Positions 26,570-36,946 of a stretch of 64,000 bases of DNA are shown one piece after another. Source of the stretch: Streptomyces sp. Je 1-332 (GTDB lineage Bacteria > Actinomycetota > Actinomycetes > Streptomycetales > Streptomycetaceae). Each line of letters begins with the position of its first letter. The first letter of the stretch is position 1. Below the pieces are notes generated by a model. It had not been told where the DNA came from. It saw only the letters and a list, made by a program, of their open reading frames with translations, and searched no databases. The DNA is taken from NCBI RefSeq assembly GCF_040730185.1, contig NZ_CP160402.1, forward strand, positions 2,852,001-2,916,000. Reading direction: 5' to 3'. Both the position numbers and the translations under genes were made by a program.

Positions 26570-28186
26570 ATGCTGCAGGCACCGGTGCTGACGAGCGCGG
26601 CTGATCCCGCGTCCGAGGCATGGCGGACGAACGAGGCGGCGCACACCGCCCTCGTCGACGACCTGCGGGCCAAGCTCGCGGCGGCCAGGCTCGGCGGCGG
26701 CGAGCGGGCCCGGGCCCGCCATGTCGCGCGCGGCAAGCTGCTGCCCCGCGACCGCGTGGACGCCCTGCTCGACCCGGGCTCGCCCTTCCTGGAGCTGGCA
26801 CCGCTCGCGGCCGACGGTCTGTACGGCGGGGACGCCCCGGCGGCCGGTGTCATCGCCGGTATCGGCCGGGTCTCCGGGCGCACCTGCGTGATCGTCGCCA
26901 ATGACGCCACCGTCAAGGGCGGCACGTATTACCCCATGACGGTGAAGAAGCATCTGCGCGCCCAGGAGGTCGCGCTGGAGAACCGCCTTCCCTGTCTGTA
27001 TCTGGTGGACTCGGGCGGCGCCTTCCTGCCCATGCAGGACGACGTCTTCCCGGACCGCGAGCACTTCGGGCGGATCTTCTACAACCAGGCGCGGATGTCC
27101 GGCGCGGGCGTCCCGCAGATCGCGGCCGTCCTCGGCTCGTGCACGGCGGGCGGGGCGTACGTCCCCGCGATGAGCGACGAGGCGGTGATCGTCCGCAATC
27201 AGGGGACGATCTTCCTCGGCGGACCGCCCCTGGTGAAGGCCGCCACCGGCGAGGTCGTGACGGCCGAGGAGCTGGGCGGCGGCGAGGTCCACTCCCGCGT
27301 CTCCGGGGTCACCGACCACCTCGCGGAGGACGACGCGCACGCGCTGCGGATCGTGCGCACGATCGTCTCCACACTCCCCGAGCGCGGCGAACTCCCCTGG
27401 TCCGTCCGGACGGTCGAGGAGCCCAAGGTCGACCCGCTCGGGCTGTACGGGGCGGTGCCGACGGACTCCCGCACCCCCTATGACGTCCGTGAGGTCATCG
27501 CGCGCGTGGTCGACGGCTCGCGCTTCGCCGAGTTCAAGGCGGAGTACGGCCAGACGCTGGTGACCGGCTTCGCCCACATCCACGGCCACCCGGTCGGCAT
27601 CATCGCCAACAACGGCATCCTGTTCTCCGAGTCCGCCCAGAAGGGCGCCCACTTCATCGAGCTGTGCGACCAGCGCGGCATCCCCCTGGTCTTCCTGCAG
27701 AACATCTCCGGCTTCATGGTCGGCCGGGACTACGAGGCGGGTGGCATCGCCAAGCACGGCGCCAAGATGGTGACGGCGGTGGCCTGCACGCGCGTGCCGA
27801 AGCTGACGGTCGTGGTCGGCGGGTCGTACGGCGCGGGGAACTACTCGATGTGCGGCCGTGCCTACTCCCCCCGCTTCCTGTGGATGTGGCCGAACGCCAA
27901 GATCTCCGTGATGGGCGGCGAGCAGGCCGCCTCGGTCCTCGCGACGGTCAAGCGCGACCAGTTGGAGGCACGCGGCGAGGAGTGGTCAACGCAGGACGAG
28001 GAAGCCTTCAAGGACCCGGTCCGCGCCCAGTACGAGGAGCAGGGCAACGCGTACTACGCCACGGCCCGGCTGTGGGACGACGGCGTGATCGACCCGATGG
28101 AGACCCGGCAGGTCCTCGGCCTCGCCCTGACCGCCTGCGCCGAGGCCCCGCTGGGCGAGCCCGGCTTCGGCGTCTTCCGGATGTGA
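26570..28186 (+). CDS. liuB: Methylcrotonyl-CoA carboxylase carboxyltransferase (beta) subunit
   Basis: A 538-residue carboxyltransferase that moves CO2 from biotin to an acyl-CoA, most likely 3-methylcrotonyl-CoA in leucine degradation. Paired crotonase-type halves are visible: [20 protein letters not shown] and [14 protein letters not shown] at the acyl-CoA-binding N-half, [17 protein letters not shown], and [20 protein letters not shown] with [20 protein letters not shown] in the C-half. The length and the pairing with HMG-CoA lyase and an isovaleryl-CoA dehydrogenase favour the methylcrotonyl substrate over propionyl- or acetyl-CoA. It is the first gene of the operon. Confidence 0.9.
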   Translation: MLQAPVLTSAADPASEAWRTNEAAHTALVDDLRAKLAAARLGGGERARARHVARGKLLPRDRVDALLDPGSPFLELAPLAADGLYGGDAPAAGVIAGIGRVSGRTCVIVANDATVKGGTYYPMTVKKHLRAQEVALENRLPCLYLVDSGGAFLPMQDDVFPDREHFGRIFYNQARMSGAGVPQIAAVLGSCTAGGAYVPAMSDEAVIVRNQGTIFLGGPPLVKAATGEVVTAEELGGGEVHSRVSGVTDHLAEDDAHALRIVRTIVSTLPERGELPWSVRTVEEPKVDPLGLYGAVPTDSRTPYDVREVIARVVDGSRFAEFKAEYGQTLVTGFAHIHGHPVGIIANNGILFSESAQKGAHFIELCDQRGIPLVFLQNISGFMVGRDYEAGGIAKHGAKMVTAVACTRVPKLTVVVGGSYGAGNYSMCGRAYSPRFLWMWPNAKISVMGGEQAASVLATVKRDQLEARGEEWSTQDEEAFKDPVRAQYEEQGNAYYATARLWDDGVIDPMETRQVLGLALTACAEAPLGEPGFGVFRM

Positions 28187-28208
28187 GGGGCGGACGATGA
28201 GCGACTTC

Positions 28209-28244
28209 CAGCTGAGCGGCTTCCAGCAGCTGAGCGGCTTCCAG
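28209..28244. repeat. Perfect 18-base tandem duplication
   Basis: CAGCTGAGCGGCTTCCAG occurs twice in immediate succession (28209-28226 and 28227-28244). It lies between the carboxyltransferase stop and the preferred start of the biotin carboxylase, in frame with the latter. If translated from the alternative ATG at 28197 it would encode two copies of QLSGFQ. Confidence 0.85.
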
Positions 28245-28271
28245 CAAGGGACCACCCCGGGGAGAGGGACG

Positions 28272-30218
28272 ATGTTCGACACGGTTCTGGTCGCGAACAG
28301 GGGCGAGATCGCGGTCCGCGTGATCCGTACGCTGCGGGCGCTCGGCGTGCGCTCGGTCGCCGTGTTCAGCGACGCGGACGCGGACGCCCGGCATGTGCGG
28401 GAGGCCGACACGGCCGTGCGCCTGGGCCCGGCTCCGGCCGCCGAGAGCTATCTCTCGGCCGAGCGGCTCCTGGAGGCGGCGGCCCGCAGCGGCGCCCAGG
28501 CGGTCCACCCGGGGTACGGCTTCCTCGCGGAGAACGCCGAGTTCGCGCAGGCCTGCGCGGACGCCGGCCTGGTCTTCATCGGGCCGCCCGCATCGGCGAT
28601 CGACCTGATGGGCGACAAGATCCGCGCCAAGGAGACGGTGAAGGCGGCCGGGGTCCCGGTGGTCCCCGGCTCATCGGGCAGCGGCCTGACGGATGCCCAA
28701 CTGGCCGACGCCGCCCAGGAGATCGGCATGCCGGTGCTGCTCAAGCCGTCGGCGGGCGGCGGCGGCAAGGGCATGCGGCTCGTGCGGGACGCCGCCCTGC
28801 TCGCGGACGAGGTCGCCGCCGCGCGGCGCGAGGCGCGGTCCTCCTTCGGTGACGACACGCTGCTCGTGGAGCGGTGGATCGACCGCCCCCGGCACATCGA
28901 GATCCAGGTCCTCGCGGACGGCCACGGGAACGTGATCCACCTCGGCGAGCGCGAGTGCTCGCTCCAGCGGCGCCACCAGAAGATCATCGAGGAGGCGCCG
29001 AGCGTCCTGCTCGACGAGGCCACGCGCGCGTCGATGGGCGAGGCGGCAGTCCAGGCGGCGCGCTCCTGCGGGTACACGGGCGCGGGCACGGTGGAGTTCA
29101 TCGTCCCGGGCAAGGACCCGGCGTCGTACTACTTCATGGAGATGAACACCCGCCTCCAGGTGGAGCACCCGGTGACGGAGCTCATCACCGGCCTCGACCT
29201 GGTGGAGTGGCAGCTGCGGGTCGCCGCCGGCGAGGAACTCCCGTACGGGCAGCAGGACATCGCGCTGACAGGCCACGCGATCGAGGCCCGCGTCTGCGCC
29301 GAAGACCCCTCGCGCGGCTTCCTGCCGTCCGGCGGAACCGTCCTCGCGCTGCACGAGCCGCAGGGCGACGGCGTGCGGACCGACTCCGGCCTGAGCGAGG
29401 GCACGGAGGTCGGGAGCCTGTACGACCCGATGCTGTCCAAGGTCATCGCGTACGGCCCCGACCGCCCCACCGCCCTGCGCAAGCTGCGGGCCGCGCTCGC
29501 GGAGACGGTCACCCTGGGGGTGCCGACGAACGCGGGCTTCCTGCGGCGGCTGCTCGCCCATCCGGCGGTGGTGGCAGGCGACCTGGACACCGGACTCGTG
29601 GAGCGTGAGGCCGAGGACCTGGTCCCCAAGGGCATCCCCGACGAGGTGTACGAGGCCGCGGCAGCCGTCCGCGCCACCGCCCTCGAACCAACCGGTGACG
29701 GCTGGCGGGACCCCTTCTCGGCCCCGAGCAGCTGGCGCCTCGGCGGCACTCCCGCCCCGCTGACGCACCACCTGCGCGTGCCGGGACACGAGCCCGCGGC
29801 GCACATCGCGGGCGAGGGCCCGCGCACCGTGGAGCCCGGCCGCGTCACGGTGCACGTGGACGGGGTCGCCCACACCTTCCACCGCGCCGCCGACTGGCTC
29901 GGCCGGGACGGCGACGCCTGGCACGTCCAGGACCACGACCCCGTGGAAGCCGGCCTGACCGGCGCCGCCCACAGCGGGGCCGACGCCCTCGCCGCCCCCA
30001 TGCCCGGCACGGTCACGGTCGTCAAGGTGGCCACCGGCGACCGCGTGGCCCAGGGGCAGAGCCTCCTGGTGGTGGAGGCCATGAAGATGGAGCACGTCAT
30101 CTCCGCCCCGCACGCGGGCACCGTCAGCGAACTCGACGTCACACCGGGCGCGACGGTCGCCATGGACCAGATCCTCGCCGTGGTGATCCCCGACGAGGCC
30201 GAGGGAGACACGGAATGA
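28272..30218 (+). CDS. liuD: Methylcrotonyl-CoA carboxylase biotin-carrying (alpha) subunit
   Basis: A biotin carboxylase plus biotin carrier protein of 648 residues from ATG 28272. The start gives the standard opening [20 protein letters not shown] and has GGGGAGAGGG upstream. ATG 28197, with an equally good Shine-Dalgarno, would add 25 low-complexity residues including a duplicated hexapeptide. The ATP-grasp domain shows [11 protein letters not shown] and [16 protein letters not shown]; the C-terminal carrier domain has VEAMKMEH, whose lysine carries biotin. It works with the preceding subunit. It overlaps the next gene by four bases. Confidence 0.9.
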   Translation: MFDTVLVANRGEIAVRVIRTLRALGVRSVAVFSDADADARHVREADTAVRLGPAPAAESYLSAERLLEAAARSGAQAVHPGYGFLAENAEFAQACADAGLVFIGPPASAIDLMGDKIRAKETVKAAGVPVVPGSSGSGLTDAQLADAAQEIGMPVLLKPSAGGGGKGMRLVRDAALLADEVAAARREARSSFGDDTLLVERWIDRPRHIEIQVLADGHGNVIHLGERECSLQRRHQKIIEEAPSVLLDEATRASMGEAAVQAARSCGYTGAGTVEFIVPGKDPASYYFMEMNTRLQVEHPVTELITGLDLVEWQLRVAAGEELPYGQQDIALTGHAIEARVCAEDPSRGFLPSGGTVLALHEPQGDGVRTDSGLSEGTEVGSLYDPMLSKVIAYGPDRPTALRKLRAALAETVTLGVPTNAGFLRRLLAHPAVVAGDLDTGLVEREAEDLVPKGIPDEVYEAAAAVRATALEPTGDGWRDPFSAPSSWRLGGTPAPLTHHLRVPGHEPAAHIAGEGPRTVEPGRVTVHVDGVAHTFHRAADWLGRDGDAWHVQDHDPVEAGLTGAAHSGADALAAPMPGTVTVVKVATGDRVAQGQSLLVVEAMKMEHVISAPHAGTVSELDVTPGATVAMDQILAVVIPDEAEGDTE

Positions 30219-31189
30219 CCACCGACGCACGGACGGGCGGCCTCCCCATGACCGTCCCCTCCCCGGCCCTGCCGCCCCGCGTCCGTATCCACGAGGTCGG
30301 CGCCCGGGACGGCCTGCAGAACGAGAAGGCGCTCGTCCCCACGGAGATCAAGGCGGAGTTCATCCGCCGCCTCGCCGCCGCGGGCCTCACGACCGTCGAG
30401 GCGACCAGCTTCGTGCACCCCAAGTGGGTGCCCCAACTGGCCGACTCCGAGCAGCTGTTCCCGCTCGTGCGGGACCTCGCCAAGGACGGCGGAGTGCAGC
30501 TTCCCGTGCTGGTGCCGAACGACCGGGGCCTGGACCGCGCCCTGGCGCTCGGCGCGCGCGGCGTCGCCGTCTTCGTCAGCGCCACGGAGTCGTTCGCCAA
30601 GGCCAACCTCAACCGCACGATGGCCGAGGCGCTCGCCATGTCGGAGCCGGTCGTGGCCCGCGCCCGCGAGCACGACGCGCAGGTGCGGGGCTACCTCTCC
30701 ATGTGCTTCGGCGACCCGTGGGAGGGCCCGGTGCCCATCGCCCAGGTCGTCCGCACCGCGAAGGCGCTCCTGGACATGGGCTGCGACGAGCTGAGCCTCG
30801 GCGACACCATCGGCGTGGCCACCCCGGGCCATGTCCTGGCCCTGCTCGCGCAGTTGAACGAAGCGGGGGTGCCGACGGACCGCATCGGCGTGCACTTCCA
30901 CGACACGTACGGCCAGGCGCTCTCCAACACCCTCGCGGCCCTGCAGCACGGCGTGCGCACGGTCGACTCCTCGGCGGGCGGCCTCGGCGGCTGTCCGTAC
31001 GCGAAGAGCGCCACCGGCAACCTCGCCACCGAAGACCTCGTGTGGATGCTCGACGGCCTCGGCATCGAGACCGGCGTCGATCTCGGCAAGCTCACCGCCA
31101 CCAGCGCGTGGATGGCCGAACAACTGGGCCGACCCAGCCCCTCCCGCACCGTCCGTGCCCTGTCGGGCACCTCCCACCAGGAGCAGTGA
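30215..31189 (+). CDS. liuE: Hydroxymethylglutaryl-CoA lyase
   Basis: A 324-residue TIM-barrel lyase that splits HMG-CoA to acetyl-CoA and acetoacetate, the last step of leucine breakdown. Visible motifs are [16 protein letters not shown] (metal and substrate site), [36 protein letters not shown] (metal-binding His) and the signature [15 protein letters not shown] with the catalytic cysteine. The ATG overlaps the stop of the biotin carboxylase (ATGA). A second ATG at residue 12 is an alternative start. The isovaleryl-CoA dehydrogenase follows six bases later. Confidence 0.93.
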   Translation: MTTDARTGGLPMTVPSPALPPRVRIHEVGARDGLQNEKALVPTEIKAEFIRRLAAAGLTTVEATSFVHPKWVPQLADSEQLFPLVRDLAKDGGVQLPVLVPNDRGLDRALALGARGVAVFVSATESFAKANLNRTMAEALAMSEPVVARAREHDAQVRGYLSMCFGDPWEGPVPIAQVVRTAKALLDMGCDELSLGDTIGVATPGHVLALLAQLNEAGVPTDRIGVHFHDTYGQALSNTLAALQHGVRTVDSSAGGLGGCPYAKSATGNLATEDLVWMLDGLGIETGVDLGKLTATSAWMAEQLGRPSPSRTVRALSGTSHQEQ

Positions 31190-31195
31190 AGAACG

Positions 31196-32350
31196 ATGGA
31201 CCACCGTCTGTCCCCCGAGCACGAGGAACTCCGCCGCACCGTCGAGGAGTTCGCGCACGAGGTGGTCGCCCCGAAGATCGGCGACCTGTACGAGCGCCAC
31301 GAGTTCCCGTATGAGATCGTCCGCGAGATGGGCCGCATGGGCCTGTTCGGCCTGCCCTTCCCCGAGGAGTACGGCGGCATGGGCGGTGACTATCTCGCCC
31401 TCGGTATCGCGCTCGAAGAGCTGGCGCGCGTCGACTCCTCGGTGGCGATCACTCTGGAGGCGGGCGTCTCGCTCGGCGCGATGCCGATCCACCTCTTCGG
31501 TACGGAGGAGCAGAAGCGGGAGTGGCTGCCCCGGCTCTGCTCCGGTGAACTCCTGGGCGCCTTCGGCCTGACCGAGCCGGACGGTGGCTCGGACGCGGGC
31601 GGCACCCGCACGACCGCGGTGCTCGATGGCGACGAATGGGTGATCAACGGCTCCAAGTGCTTCATCACCAACTCCGGCACGGACATCACGGGCCTGGTCA
31701 CGGTCACCGCCGTCACCGGCCGCAAGCCGGACGGCCGTCCGCTCATCTCCTCGATCATCGTGCCGTCCGGCACGCCGGGGTTCACGGTCGCCGCTCCGTA
31801 CTCGAAGGTCGGCTGGAACGCCTCGGACACCCGCGAGCTGTCCTTCGCGGACGTCCGGGTGCCCGCGGCGAACCTCCTCGGCGAAGAGGGCCGCGGCTAC
31901 GCCCAGTTCCTGCGGATCCTGGACGAGGGCCGGGTCGCGATCTCCGCGCTCGCGACGGGCCTCGCGCAGGGCTGCGTCGACGAGTCCGTGAAGTACGCCA
32001 AGGAGCGGCACGCCTTCGGCAAGCCGATCGGGTCGAACCAAGCCATCCAGTTCAAGATCGCCGACATGGAGATGCGGGCGCACATGGCCCGGGTCGGCTG
32101 GCGGGACGCGGCGTCACGCCTCGTCGGCGGCGAGTCCTTCAAGAAGGAGGCGGCGATCGCGAAGCTCTACTCCTCCACGGTCGCGGTCGACAACGCGCGC
32201 GAGGCCACCCAGATCCACGGCGGGTACGGCTTCATGAACGAATACCCCGTGGCACGGATGTGGCGGGACTCCAAGATCCTGGAGATCGGCGAGGGCACCA
32301 GCGAGGTGCAGCGCATGCTGATCGCCAGGGAGCTGGGATTCGCGGGATAA
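31196..32350 (+). CDS. acdH: Isovaleryl-CoA/branched-chain acyl-CoA dehydrogenase
   Basis: A 384-residue FAD acyl-CoA dehydrogenase, the first oxidation step for isovaleryl-CoA. It has FGLTEPDGGSDAGGT, VINGSKCFITNSG, ERHAFGKPIGSNQAIQFKIA, ATQIHGGYGFMNEYPVARMW and IGEGTSEVQRMLIAREL. The place in an operon with methylcrotonyl-CoA carboxylase and HMG-CoA lyase supports the assignment; the orthologous S. coelicolor position is acdH, as I recall. It is the last gene of the operon, followed by a GC-rich hairpin and then the desE iron box. Confidence 0.9.
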   Translation: MDHRLSPEHEELRRTVEEFAHEVVAPKIGDLYERHEFPYEIVREMGRMGLFGLPFPEEYGGMGGDYLALGIALEELARVDSSVAITLEAGVSLGAMPIHLFGTEEQKREWLPRLCSGELLGAFGLTEPDGGSDAGGTRTTAVLDGDEWVINGSKCFITNSGTDITGLVTVTAVTGRKPDGRPLISSIIVPSGTPGFTVAAPYSKVGWNASDTRELSFADVRVPAANLLGEEGRGYAQFLRILDEGRVAISALATGLAQGCVDESVKYAKERHAFGKPIGSNQAIQFKIADMEMRAHMARVGWRDAASRLVGGESFKKEAAIAKLYSSTVAVDNAREATQIHGGYGFMNEYPVARMWRDSKILEIGEGTSEVQRMLIARELGFAG

Positions 32351-32353
32351 GCA

Positions 32354-32383
32354 CCCCCGCGTCGGGGAAGGCGCCCGCGGGGG
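32354..32383 (+). terminator. Hairpin after the leucine catabolic operon
   Basis: CCCCCGCG (32354-32361) pairs with CGCGGGGG (32376-32383) across a 14-base loop, immediately after the acdH stop. There is no T-tract. It separates acdH from the iron-regulated desE promoter. Confidence 0.6.
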
Positions 32384-32398
32384 CCACTGGACAGCACC

Positions 32399-32417
32399 TT
32401 AGGTTAGGTTAACCTAA
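32399..32417. promoter_or_regulatory. Iron box (DmdR1/DtxR-type) upstream of desE
   Basis: TTAGGTTAGGTTAACCTAA matches the 19-base actinobacterial iron box, with its interrupted palindrome. It lies 61 bases before the desE start. Iron-loaded DmdR1 represses from such sites, so desE should be induced by iron limitation. Confidence 0.85.
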
Positions 32418-32478
32418 GCGCTAGTTCCGGCCAGTGGCCCCACCGTGCCGCCGTCCTCACGAAAGCAGAGACCCACAT

Positions 32479-33516
32479 ATGTCCCACGCCCGCTTCCCTC
32501 AGCCCTCCCGCCGCGGCATTCTCGCCGCCGGTGGCGCCCTCGGCCTCACGGCCCTGCTGGCAGCCTGCGGTGACGAGAAGAAGAGCGGCTCGGGCAAGGC
32601 GGACGCCGGTGACTCCGGCCCCTGGAGCTTCAAGGACGACCGCGGCAAGACCGCCCAGGCCAAGAGCACGCCGCAGAACATCGTCGCCTTCACCGGCGTC
32701 GCCGCGGCGCTCTTCGACTACGGCGTCGAGGTCAAGGGCGTCTTCGGCCCGACGAAGACCAAGGACGGCAAGGCCGACGTCCAGGCCGGTGACATGGACG
32801 TCAGCAAGCTGACGATCCTCGGCAACGAGTGGGGCAAGTTCAACATCGAGAAGTACGCGAGCCTCGCCCCCGACCTCCTCGTCTCCACGATGTTCGACAC
32901 CGCGGGCACCCTCTGGTCCGTCCCCGAGGACAGCAAGGACAAGATCCTCAAGCTCGCCCCGAGCGTCGGCGTCAGTGTCTACGACCGCAAGATGACCGAG
33001 CCCCTCCAGCGCCTGCTCGCGCTCGCCGAGTCGCTCGGCGCGGACGTGAAGGCCGAGAAGGTCGTCAAGGCGAAGAAGCGCTTCGAGGCCGCCGCCGAGC
33101 GCCTGCGCAAGGTCGCCAAGGCGAACAAGGACATCAAGGTCCTCGTCGGATCGGCGAGCCAGGACATCTTCTACGTCTCCGGGACGAACCTCTCCGCGGA
33201 CCTCGAGTACTTCAAGTCCCTGGGCGTGAACTTCGTCGAGCCGTCCGTGGCCGCCAAGAAGGCGAGCGGCGGCTGGTTCGAGAACCTGAGCTGGGAGAAC
33301 GTCAACAAGCACGACGCGGACATCATCATGATGGACAACCGCACCGCCACCATCCAGCCCGCCGACATCGAGAAGCCGACCTGGGCGAAGCTGCCCGCGG
33401 TCAAGGCCGGGCAGGTCATCCCCCGCGTCACCGAGCCCATTTACTCGTACGACAAGTGCGCCCCGATCCTCGAGGACCTCGCCGACGCGATCGAGAAGGC
33501 GAAGAAGGTCAGCTGA
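32479..33516 (+). CDS. desE: Ferrioxamine-binding lipoprotein
   Basis: A 345-residue siderophore-binding lipoprotein that captures ferrioxamine for an ABC importer on the cell surface. The signal is Tat-like (PSRRGILAAGGALGLTALLA) and ends in the lipobox LAAC at about residue 31. The mature part has the two-lobed FecB/PeriBP fold, with PQNIVAFTGVAAALFDYGVE and the paired lobe around VLVGSASQDIFYVSGTNLSA. ATG 32479 is chosen over an upstream GTG because the signal peptide starts there. It has an iron box and its own terminator, so it is a separate unit from desABCD. No permease gene is in the window. Confidence 0.92.
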   Translation: MSHARFPQPSRRGILAAGGALGLTALLAACGDEKKSGSGKADAGDSGPWSFKDDRGKTAQAKSTPQNIVAFTGVAAALFDYGVEVKGVFGPTKTKDGKADVQAGDMDVSKLTILGNEWGKFNIEKYASLAPDLLVSTMFDTAGTLWSVPEDSKDKILKLAPSVGVSVYDRKMTEPLQRLLALAESLGADVKAEKVVKAKKRFEAAAERLRKVAKANKDIKVLVGSASQDIFYVSGTNLSADLEYFKSLGVNFVEPSVAAKKASGGWFENLSWENVNKHDADIIMMDNRTATIQPADIEKPTWAKLPAVKAGQVIPRVTEPIYSYDKCAPILEDLADAIEKAKKVS

Positions 33517-33550
33517 CACCTGCCGCCCCTTGCGCACCCTGCGCCCGAGC

Positions 33551-33581
33551 ACAGCCCTCTCCGCATTTCGGAGAGGGCTGT
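33551..33581 (+). terminator. Terminator of desE
   Basis: ACAGCCCTCTCCG and CGGAGAGGGCTGT form a perfect 13-bp stem with a 5-base loop, followed by a T-rich TTCCGTTTTCCT. It ends transcription before the desA iron box. Confidence 0.85.
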
Positions 33582-33639
33582 TCCGTTTTCCTGCCTCTTC
33601 GTGACCACAGGGACCCCCTGGGTTTAACCACGGGGGTAG

Positions 33640-33658
33640 TTAGGTTAGGCTTACCTCA
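33640..33658. promoter_or_regulatory. Iron box upstream of desA
   Basis: TTAGGTTAGGCTTACCTCA is a 19-base iron box 33 bases before desA. It resembles the desE box but has a less symmetric right half. It should place desABCD under iron-dependent DmdR1 repression. Confidence 0.85.
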
Positions 33659-33691
33659 CTTCCCCCAAGTCCCCTCACCCAGAGGAAGTTC

Positions 33692-35140
33692 ATGCGCTCG
33701 CACCTGCTCAACGACACCACCGCGGAGCGTTACCGCAGCTCCGTGACCGAAGGAGTCGAGCGGGTGGCGGCCAGAATCGCCACCACCTCACGCCCCTTTA
33801 CCGGCGTCTCCGTCGACGATCTCGCGCCCCGCATCGAGGCCGTCGACCTGGACGAGCCCCTGCACGACACCATCGCCGCCCTGGACGAGCTCGACGAGCT
33901 CTACCTGCGCGACGCCGTGTACTTCCACCACCCCCGCTATCTCGCGCACCTCAACTGCCCGGTCGTCATACCGGCCGTGCTCGGCGAGGCGGTGCTGTCC
34001 GCCATCAACTCTTCCCTCGACACGTGGGATCAGTCCGCCGGCGGCACACTGATCGAGCGCCGTCTCATCGACTGGACCGCCGAACGCATCGGGCTCGGCC
34101 CGGCCGCCGACGGCGTGTTCACCAGCGGCGGCTCGCAGTCCAATCTCCAGGCCATGCTGCTCGCCCGCGAAGAGGCCGCCAAAGCCGGAAAGCCCGCAAC
34201 CGAGCTGCGCATCTTCGCCTCCGAGGTCGGCCACTTCAGCATCCAGAAGGCCGCGACGCTGCTCGGCCTCGGCGAGGACGCCGTGATCGTCATCCCCACC
34301 GATCACAACAAGCGCATGCAGACCGTGGCGCTCGCCCGCGAACTGGAGCGCTGCCGCGACAACGGCCTCACCCCCATGGCGGTCGTCGCCACCGCCGGCA
34401 CCACCGACTTCGGCTCCATCGACCCGCTCCCCGAGATCGCCGAACTCTGCGAGCAGTTCAACACCTGGATGCATGTCGACGCGGCGTACGGCTGCGGGCT
34501 GCTCGCCTCGCTCAAGAACCGGCACCGCGTCGACGGCATCGACCGCGCCGACTCGGTGACCGTCGACTACCACAAGTCCTTCTTCCAGCCGGTGAGTTCC
34601 TCCGCCGTCCTGGTGCGGGACCGGTCCACGCTGAGCCACGCGACGTACCACGCGGAGTACCTCAACCCGCGCCGCATGGTGCAGGAGCGCATCCCCAACC
34701 AGGTCGACAAGTCCCTGCAGACCACGCGCCGCTTCGACGCGCTGAAGCTGTGGATGACCCTGCGCGTGATGGGCGCCGACGCCATCGGCGAGCTCTTCGA
34801 CTCCGTCTGCGACCTGGCGGGCCAGGGCTGGGAGCTGCTCGCCGCCGACCCCCGCTACGACGTCGTCGTGGAGCCCCAGCTCTCCACGCTCGTCTTCCGC
34901 TACATCCCCGAGTCGATCTGCGACCCGTCCGCCATCGACCGCGCCAACCTCTACGCCCGCAAGGCCCTGTTCGCCTCCGGTGACGCCGTCGTCGCGGGCA
35001 CCAAGGTCGGCGAGCGCCAGTACCTCAAGTTCACCCTGCTCAACCCCGAGACCACGGTCGCCGACATCACGGCCGTACTCGATCTGATCGCCGGCCACGC
35101 CGAGCAGTACCTGGGAGAGACCCTTGACCGCGCATCCTGA
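33692..35140 (+). CDS. desA: Lysine decarboxylase, desferrioxamine pathway
   Basis: A 482-residue PLP-dependent decarboxylase of the group II aromatic-L-amino-acid/glutamate type that converts L-lysine to cadaverine. The PLP lysine is in [12 protein letters not shown]; other motifs are [43 protein letters not shown] and [13 protein letters not shown]. It is the first gene of desABCD and has an iron box in its promoter. Its 3' end overlaps desB by 17 bases, so the enzymes are made together. Confidence 0.94.
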   Translation: MRSHLLNDTTAERYRSSVTEGVERVAARIATTSRPFTGVSVDDLAPRIEAVDLDEPLHDTIAALDELDELYLRDAVYFHHPRYLAHLNCPVVIPAVLGEAVLSAINSSLDTWDQSAGGTLIERRLIDWTAERIGLGPAADGVFTSGGSQSNLQAMLLAREEAAKAGKPATELRIFASEVGHFSIQKAATLLGLGEDAVIVIPTDHNKRMQTVALARELERCRDNGLTPMAVVATAGTTDFGSIDPLPEIAELCEQFNTWMHVDAAYGCGLLASLKNRHRVDGIDRADSVTVDYHKSFFQPVSSSAVLVRDRSTLSHATYHAEYLNPRRMVQERIPNQVDKSLQTTRRFDALKLWMTLRVMGADAIGELFDSVCDLAGQGWELLAADPRYDVVVEPQLSTLVFRYIPESICDPSAIDRANLYARKALFASGDAVVAGTKVGERQYLKFTLLNPETTVADITAVLDLIAGHAEQYLGETLDRAS

Positions 35141-36398
35141 TGACCGAGAACCACTGGACTTCGTCGGCATCGGCCTTGGCCCCTTCAACCTCGGCCTCGC
35201 CTGCCTGACCGAACCCATCGACGAGCTGAACGGCCTCTTCCTGGAGTCCAAGCCGGACTTCGAGTGGCACTCGGGCATGTTCCTGGAGGGCGCTCACCTC
35301 CAGACCCCGTTCATGTCGGACCTCGTCACCCTCGCGGACCCGACGTCCCCCTACTCCTTCCTCAACTACCTGAAGGAATCGGGGCGGTTGTACTCGTTCT
35401 ACATCCGCGAGAACTTCTATCCCCTGCGCACCGAGTACAACGACTACTGCCGCTGGGCCGCCGCCAAGCTCTCCTCGGTCCGCTTCAGCACGACGGTGAC
35501 CGAGGTGACGTACGAGGATGATCTCTACGTCGTGCACACCTCCACCGGCGACACCTTCCGCGCCCGGCACCTCGTCCTCGGCACCGGCACACCGCCGCAC
35601 ATCCCCGAGTCCTGCGCGGGCCTCGGCGGGGACTTCATCCACAACTCCCGCTATCTGCAGAGCAAGGCGGAGCTCCAGCGGAAGAAGTCGATCACGCTCG
35701 TCGGCAGCGGCCAGTCCGCCGCCGAGATCTACCAGGACCTGCTGAGCGAGATCGACGTCCACGGCTACCAGCTCAACTGGGTCACGCGCTCCCCGCGCTT
35801 CTTCCCGCTGGAGTACACGAAGCTGACCCTGGAGATGACCTCTCCGGAGTACGTCGACTACTTCCACGCGCTGCCGGAGGCGACCCGCTACCGCCTCCAG
35901 GATCAGCAGAAGACCCTCTTCAAGGGCATCGACGGCGACCTGATCAACGACATCTTCGATCTGCTCTACCAGAAGAACATCGGCGGCCCGGTCCCGACGC
36001 GTCTGCTCACCAACTCCTCGCTGCAGAGCGCCCGTCACGAGAACGGCACGTACACCCTCGGTCTCCACCAGGACGAGCAGGGCAAGGACTTCGAGCTGGA
36101 GTCCGAGGGCCTGATCCTGGCCACCGGCTACCAGTACGTCACGCCCGACTTCCTTGAGCCCGTCCGCGGCAGGCTCTGCTGGGACGGCCGCGGCCGCTTC
36201 CAGGTCGCCCGCAACTACTCGATCGACACCACGGGACGCGGCATCTTCCTGCAGAACGGCGCCGTGCACGCCCACTCGCTGACCAGCCCCGACCTGGGCA
36301 TGGGCCCCTACCGCAACGCGTACATCATCGGTGAGCTGCTCGGCTCCGAGTACTACCCCGTCGAGAAGTCCATCGCGTACCAGGAGTTCGCCGTATGA
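35124..36398 (+). CDS. desB: Cadaverine/lysine N-monooxygenase
   Basis: A 424-residue flavin-dependent N-hydroxylase that makes N-hydroxycadaverine with FAD, NADPH and O2. The FAD site is [16 protein letters not shown] and the NADPH site [33 protein letters not shown] is the C-terminal family motif. The start is TTG 35124, supported by GGGAGAG eight bases upstream and by reading directly into [13 protein letters not shown]. This overlaps desA by 17 bases, which couples the two. Confidence 0.93.
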   Translation: MTAHPDDREPLDFVGIGLGPFNLGLACLTEPIDELNGLFLESKPDFEWHSGMFLEGAHLQTPFMSDLVTLADPTSPYSFLNYLKESGRLYSFYIRENFYPLRTEYNDYCRWAAAKLSSVRFSTTVTEVTYEDDLYVVHTSTGDTFRARHLVLGTGTPPHIPESCAGLGGDFIHNSRYLQSKAELQRKKSITLVGSGQSAAEIYQDLLSEIDVHGYQLNWVTRSPRFFPLEYTKLTLEMTSPEYVDYFHALPEATRYRLQDQQKTLFKGIDGDLINDIFDLLYQKNIGGPVPTRLLTNSSLQSARHENGTYTLGLHQDEQGKDFELESEGLILATGYQYVTPDFLEPVRGRLCWDGRGRFQVARNYSIDTTGRGIFLQNGAVHAHSLTSPDLGMGPYRNAYIIGELLGSEYYPVEKSIAYQEFAV

Positions 36399-36946
36399 GC
36401 ACCACAGCAGCACTGACCCTGCGCCCCCTCGACCCCCTGAAGGACGCCGAGCTCCTGCACGGCTGGGTCACCCACCCCAAGGCCTCGTTCTGGATGATGC
36501 AGGACGCGACGCTGCCGGACGTCGAGCGCGAGTACATGGCGATCGCCGCCCACGAGCACCACGACGCGTTCATCGGCCTGCACAAAGGCGTCCCCGCCTT
36601 CCTGATGGAGCGCTACGACCCCCGGTACGTCGAGCTCGTCGGCCTCTACGAGCCGCAGCCGGGCGACGTCGGCATGCACTTCCTCACCGCGCCCTCGGAC
36701 GTCCGCATCCCCGGCTTCACCCGTGACGTGATCACCGAGGTCATGCGGACGCTCTTCGCCGACCCGGCGACCCGGCGCGTCGTGGTCGAGCCCGACGTCG
36801 ACAACACGGCCGTGCACGCCCTCAACGAAGCCGTCGGGTTCCGGCCGGCCGAGGTCATCCAGAAGCCGGAGAAGAAGGCTCTGCTGAGCTTCTGCACCCG
36901 CGAGCAGTTCGAACAAGCAGTACGCGAAAGGGAATTGGCGATATGA
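36395..36946 (+). CDS. desC: Acyl-CoA:N-hydroxycadaverine acyltransferase
   Basis: A 183-residue GNAT-like acyltransferase of the IucB/RhbD type. It adds acetyl or succinyl groups to N-hydroxycadaverine. Visible segments are [20 protein letters not shown] and [17 protein letters not shown], with the acyl-CoA-binding [15 protein letters not shown] and [21 protein letters not shown]. Overlaps of four bases on both sides (ATGA) tie it to desB and desD. Confidence 0.92.
   Translation: MSTTAALTLRPLDPLKDAELLHGWVTHPKASFWMMQDATLPDVEREYMAIAAHEHHDAFIGLHKGVPAFLMERYDPRYVELVGLYEPQPGDVGMHFLTAPSDVRIPGFTRDVITEVMRTLFADPATRRVVVEPDVDNTAVHALNEAVGFRPAEVIQKPEKKALLSFCTREQFEQAVRERELAI

Noticed and set aside
29129..32083. 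A 984-codon minus-strand frame opposite the leucine operon
   Set aside because: It overlaps three well-supported enzymes on the plus strand and shows mirrored codon bias only.
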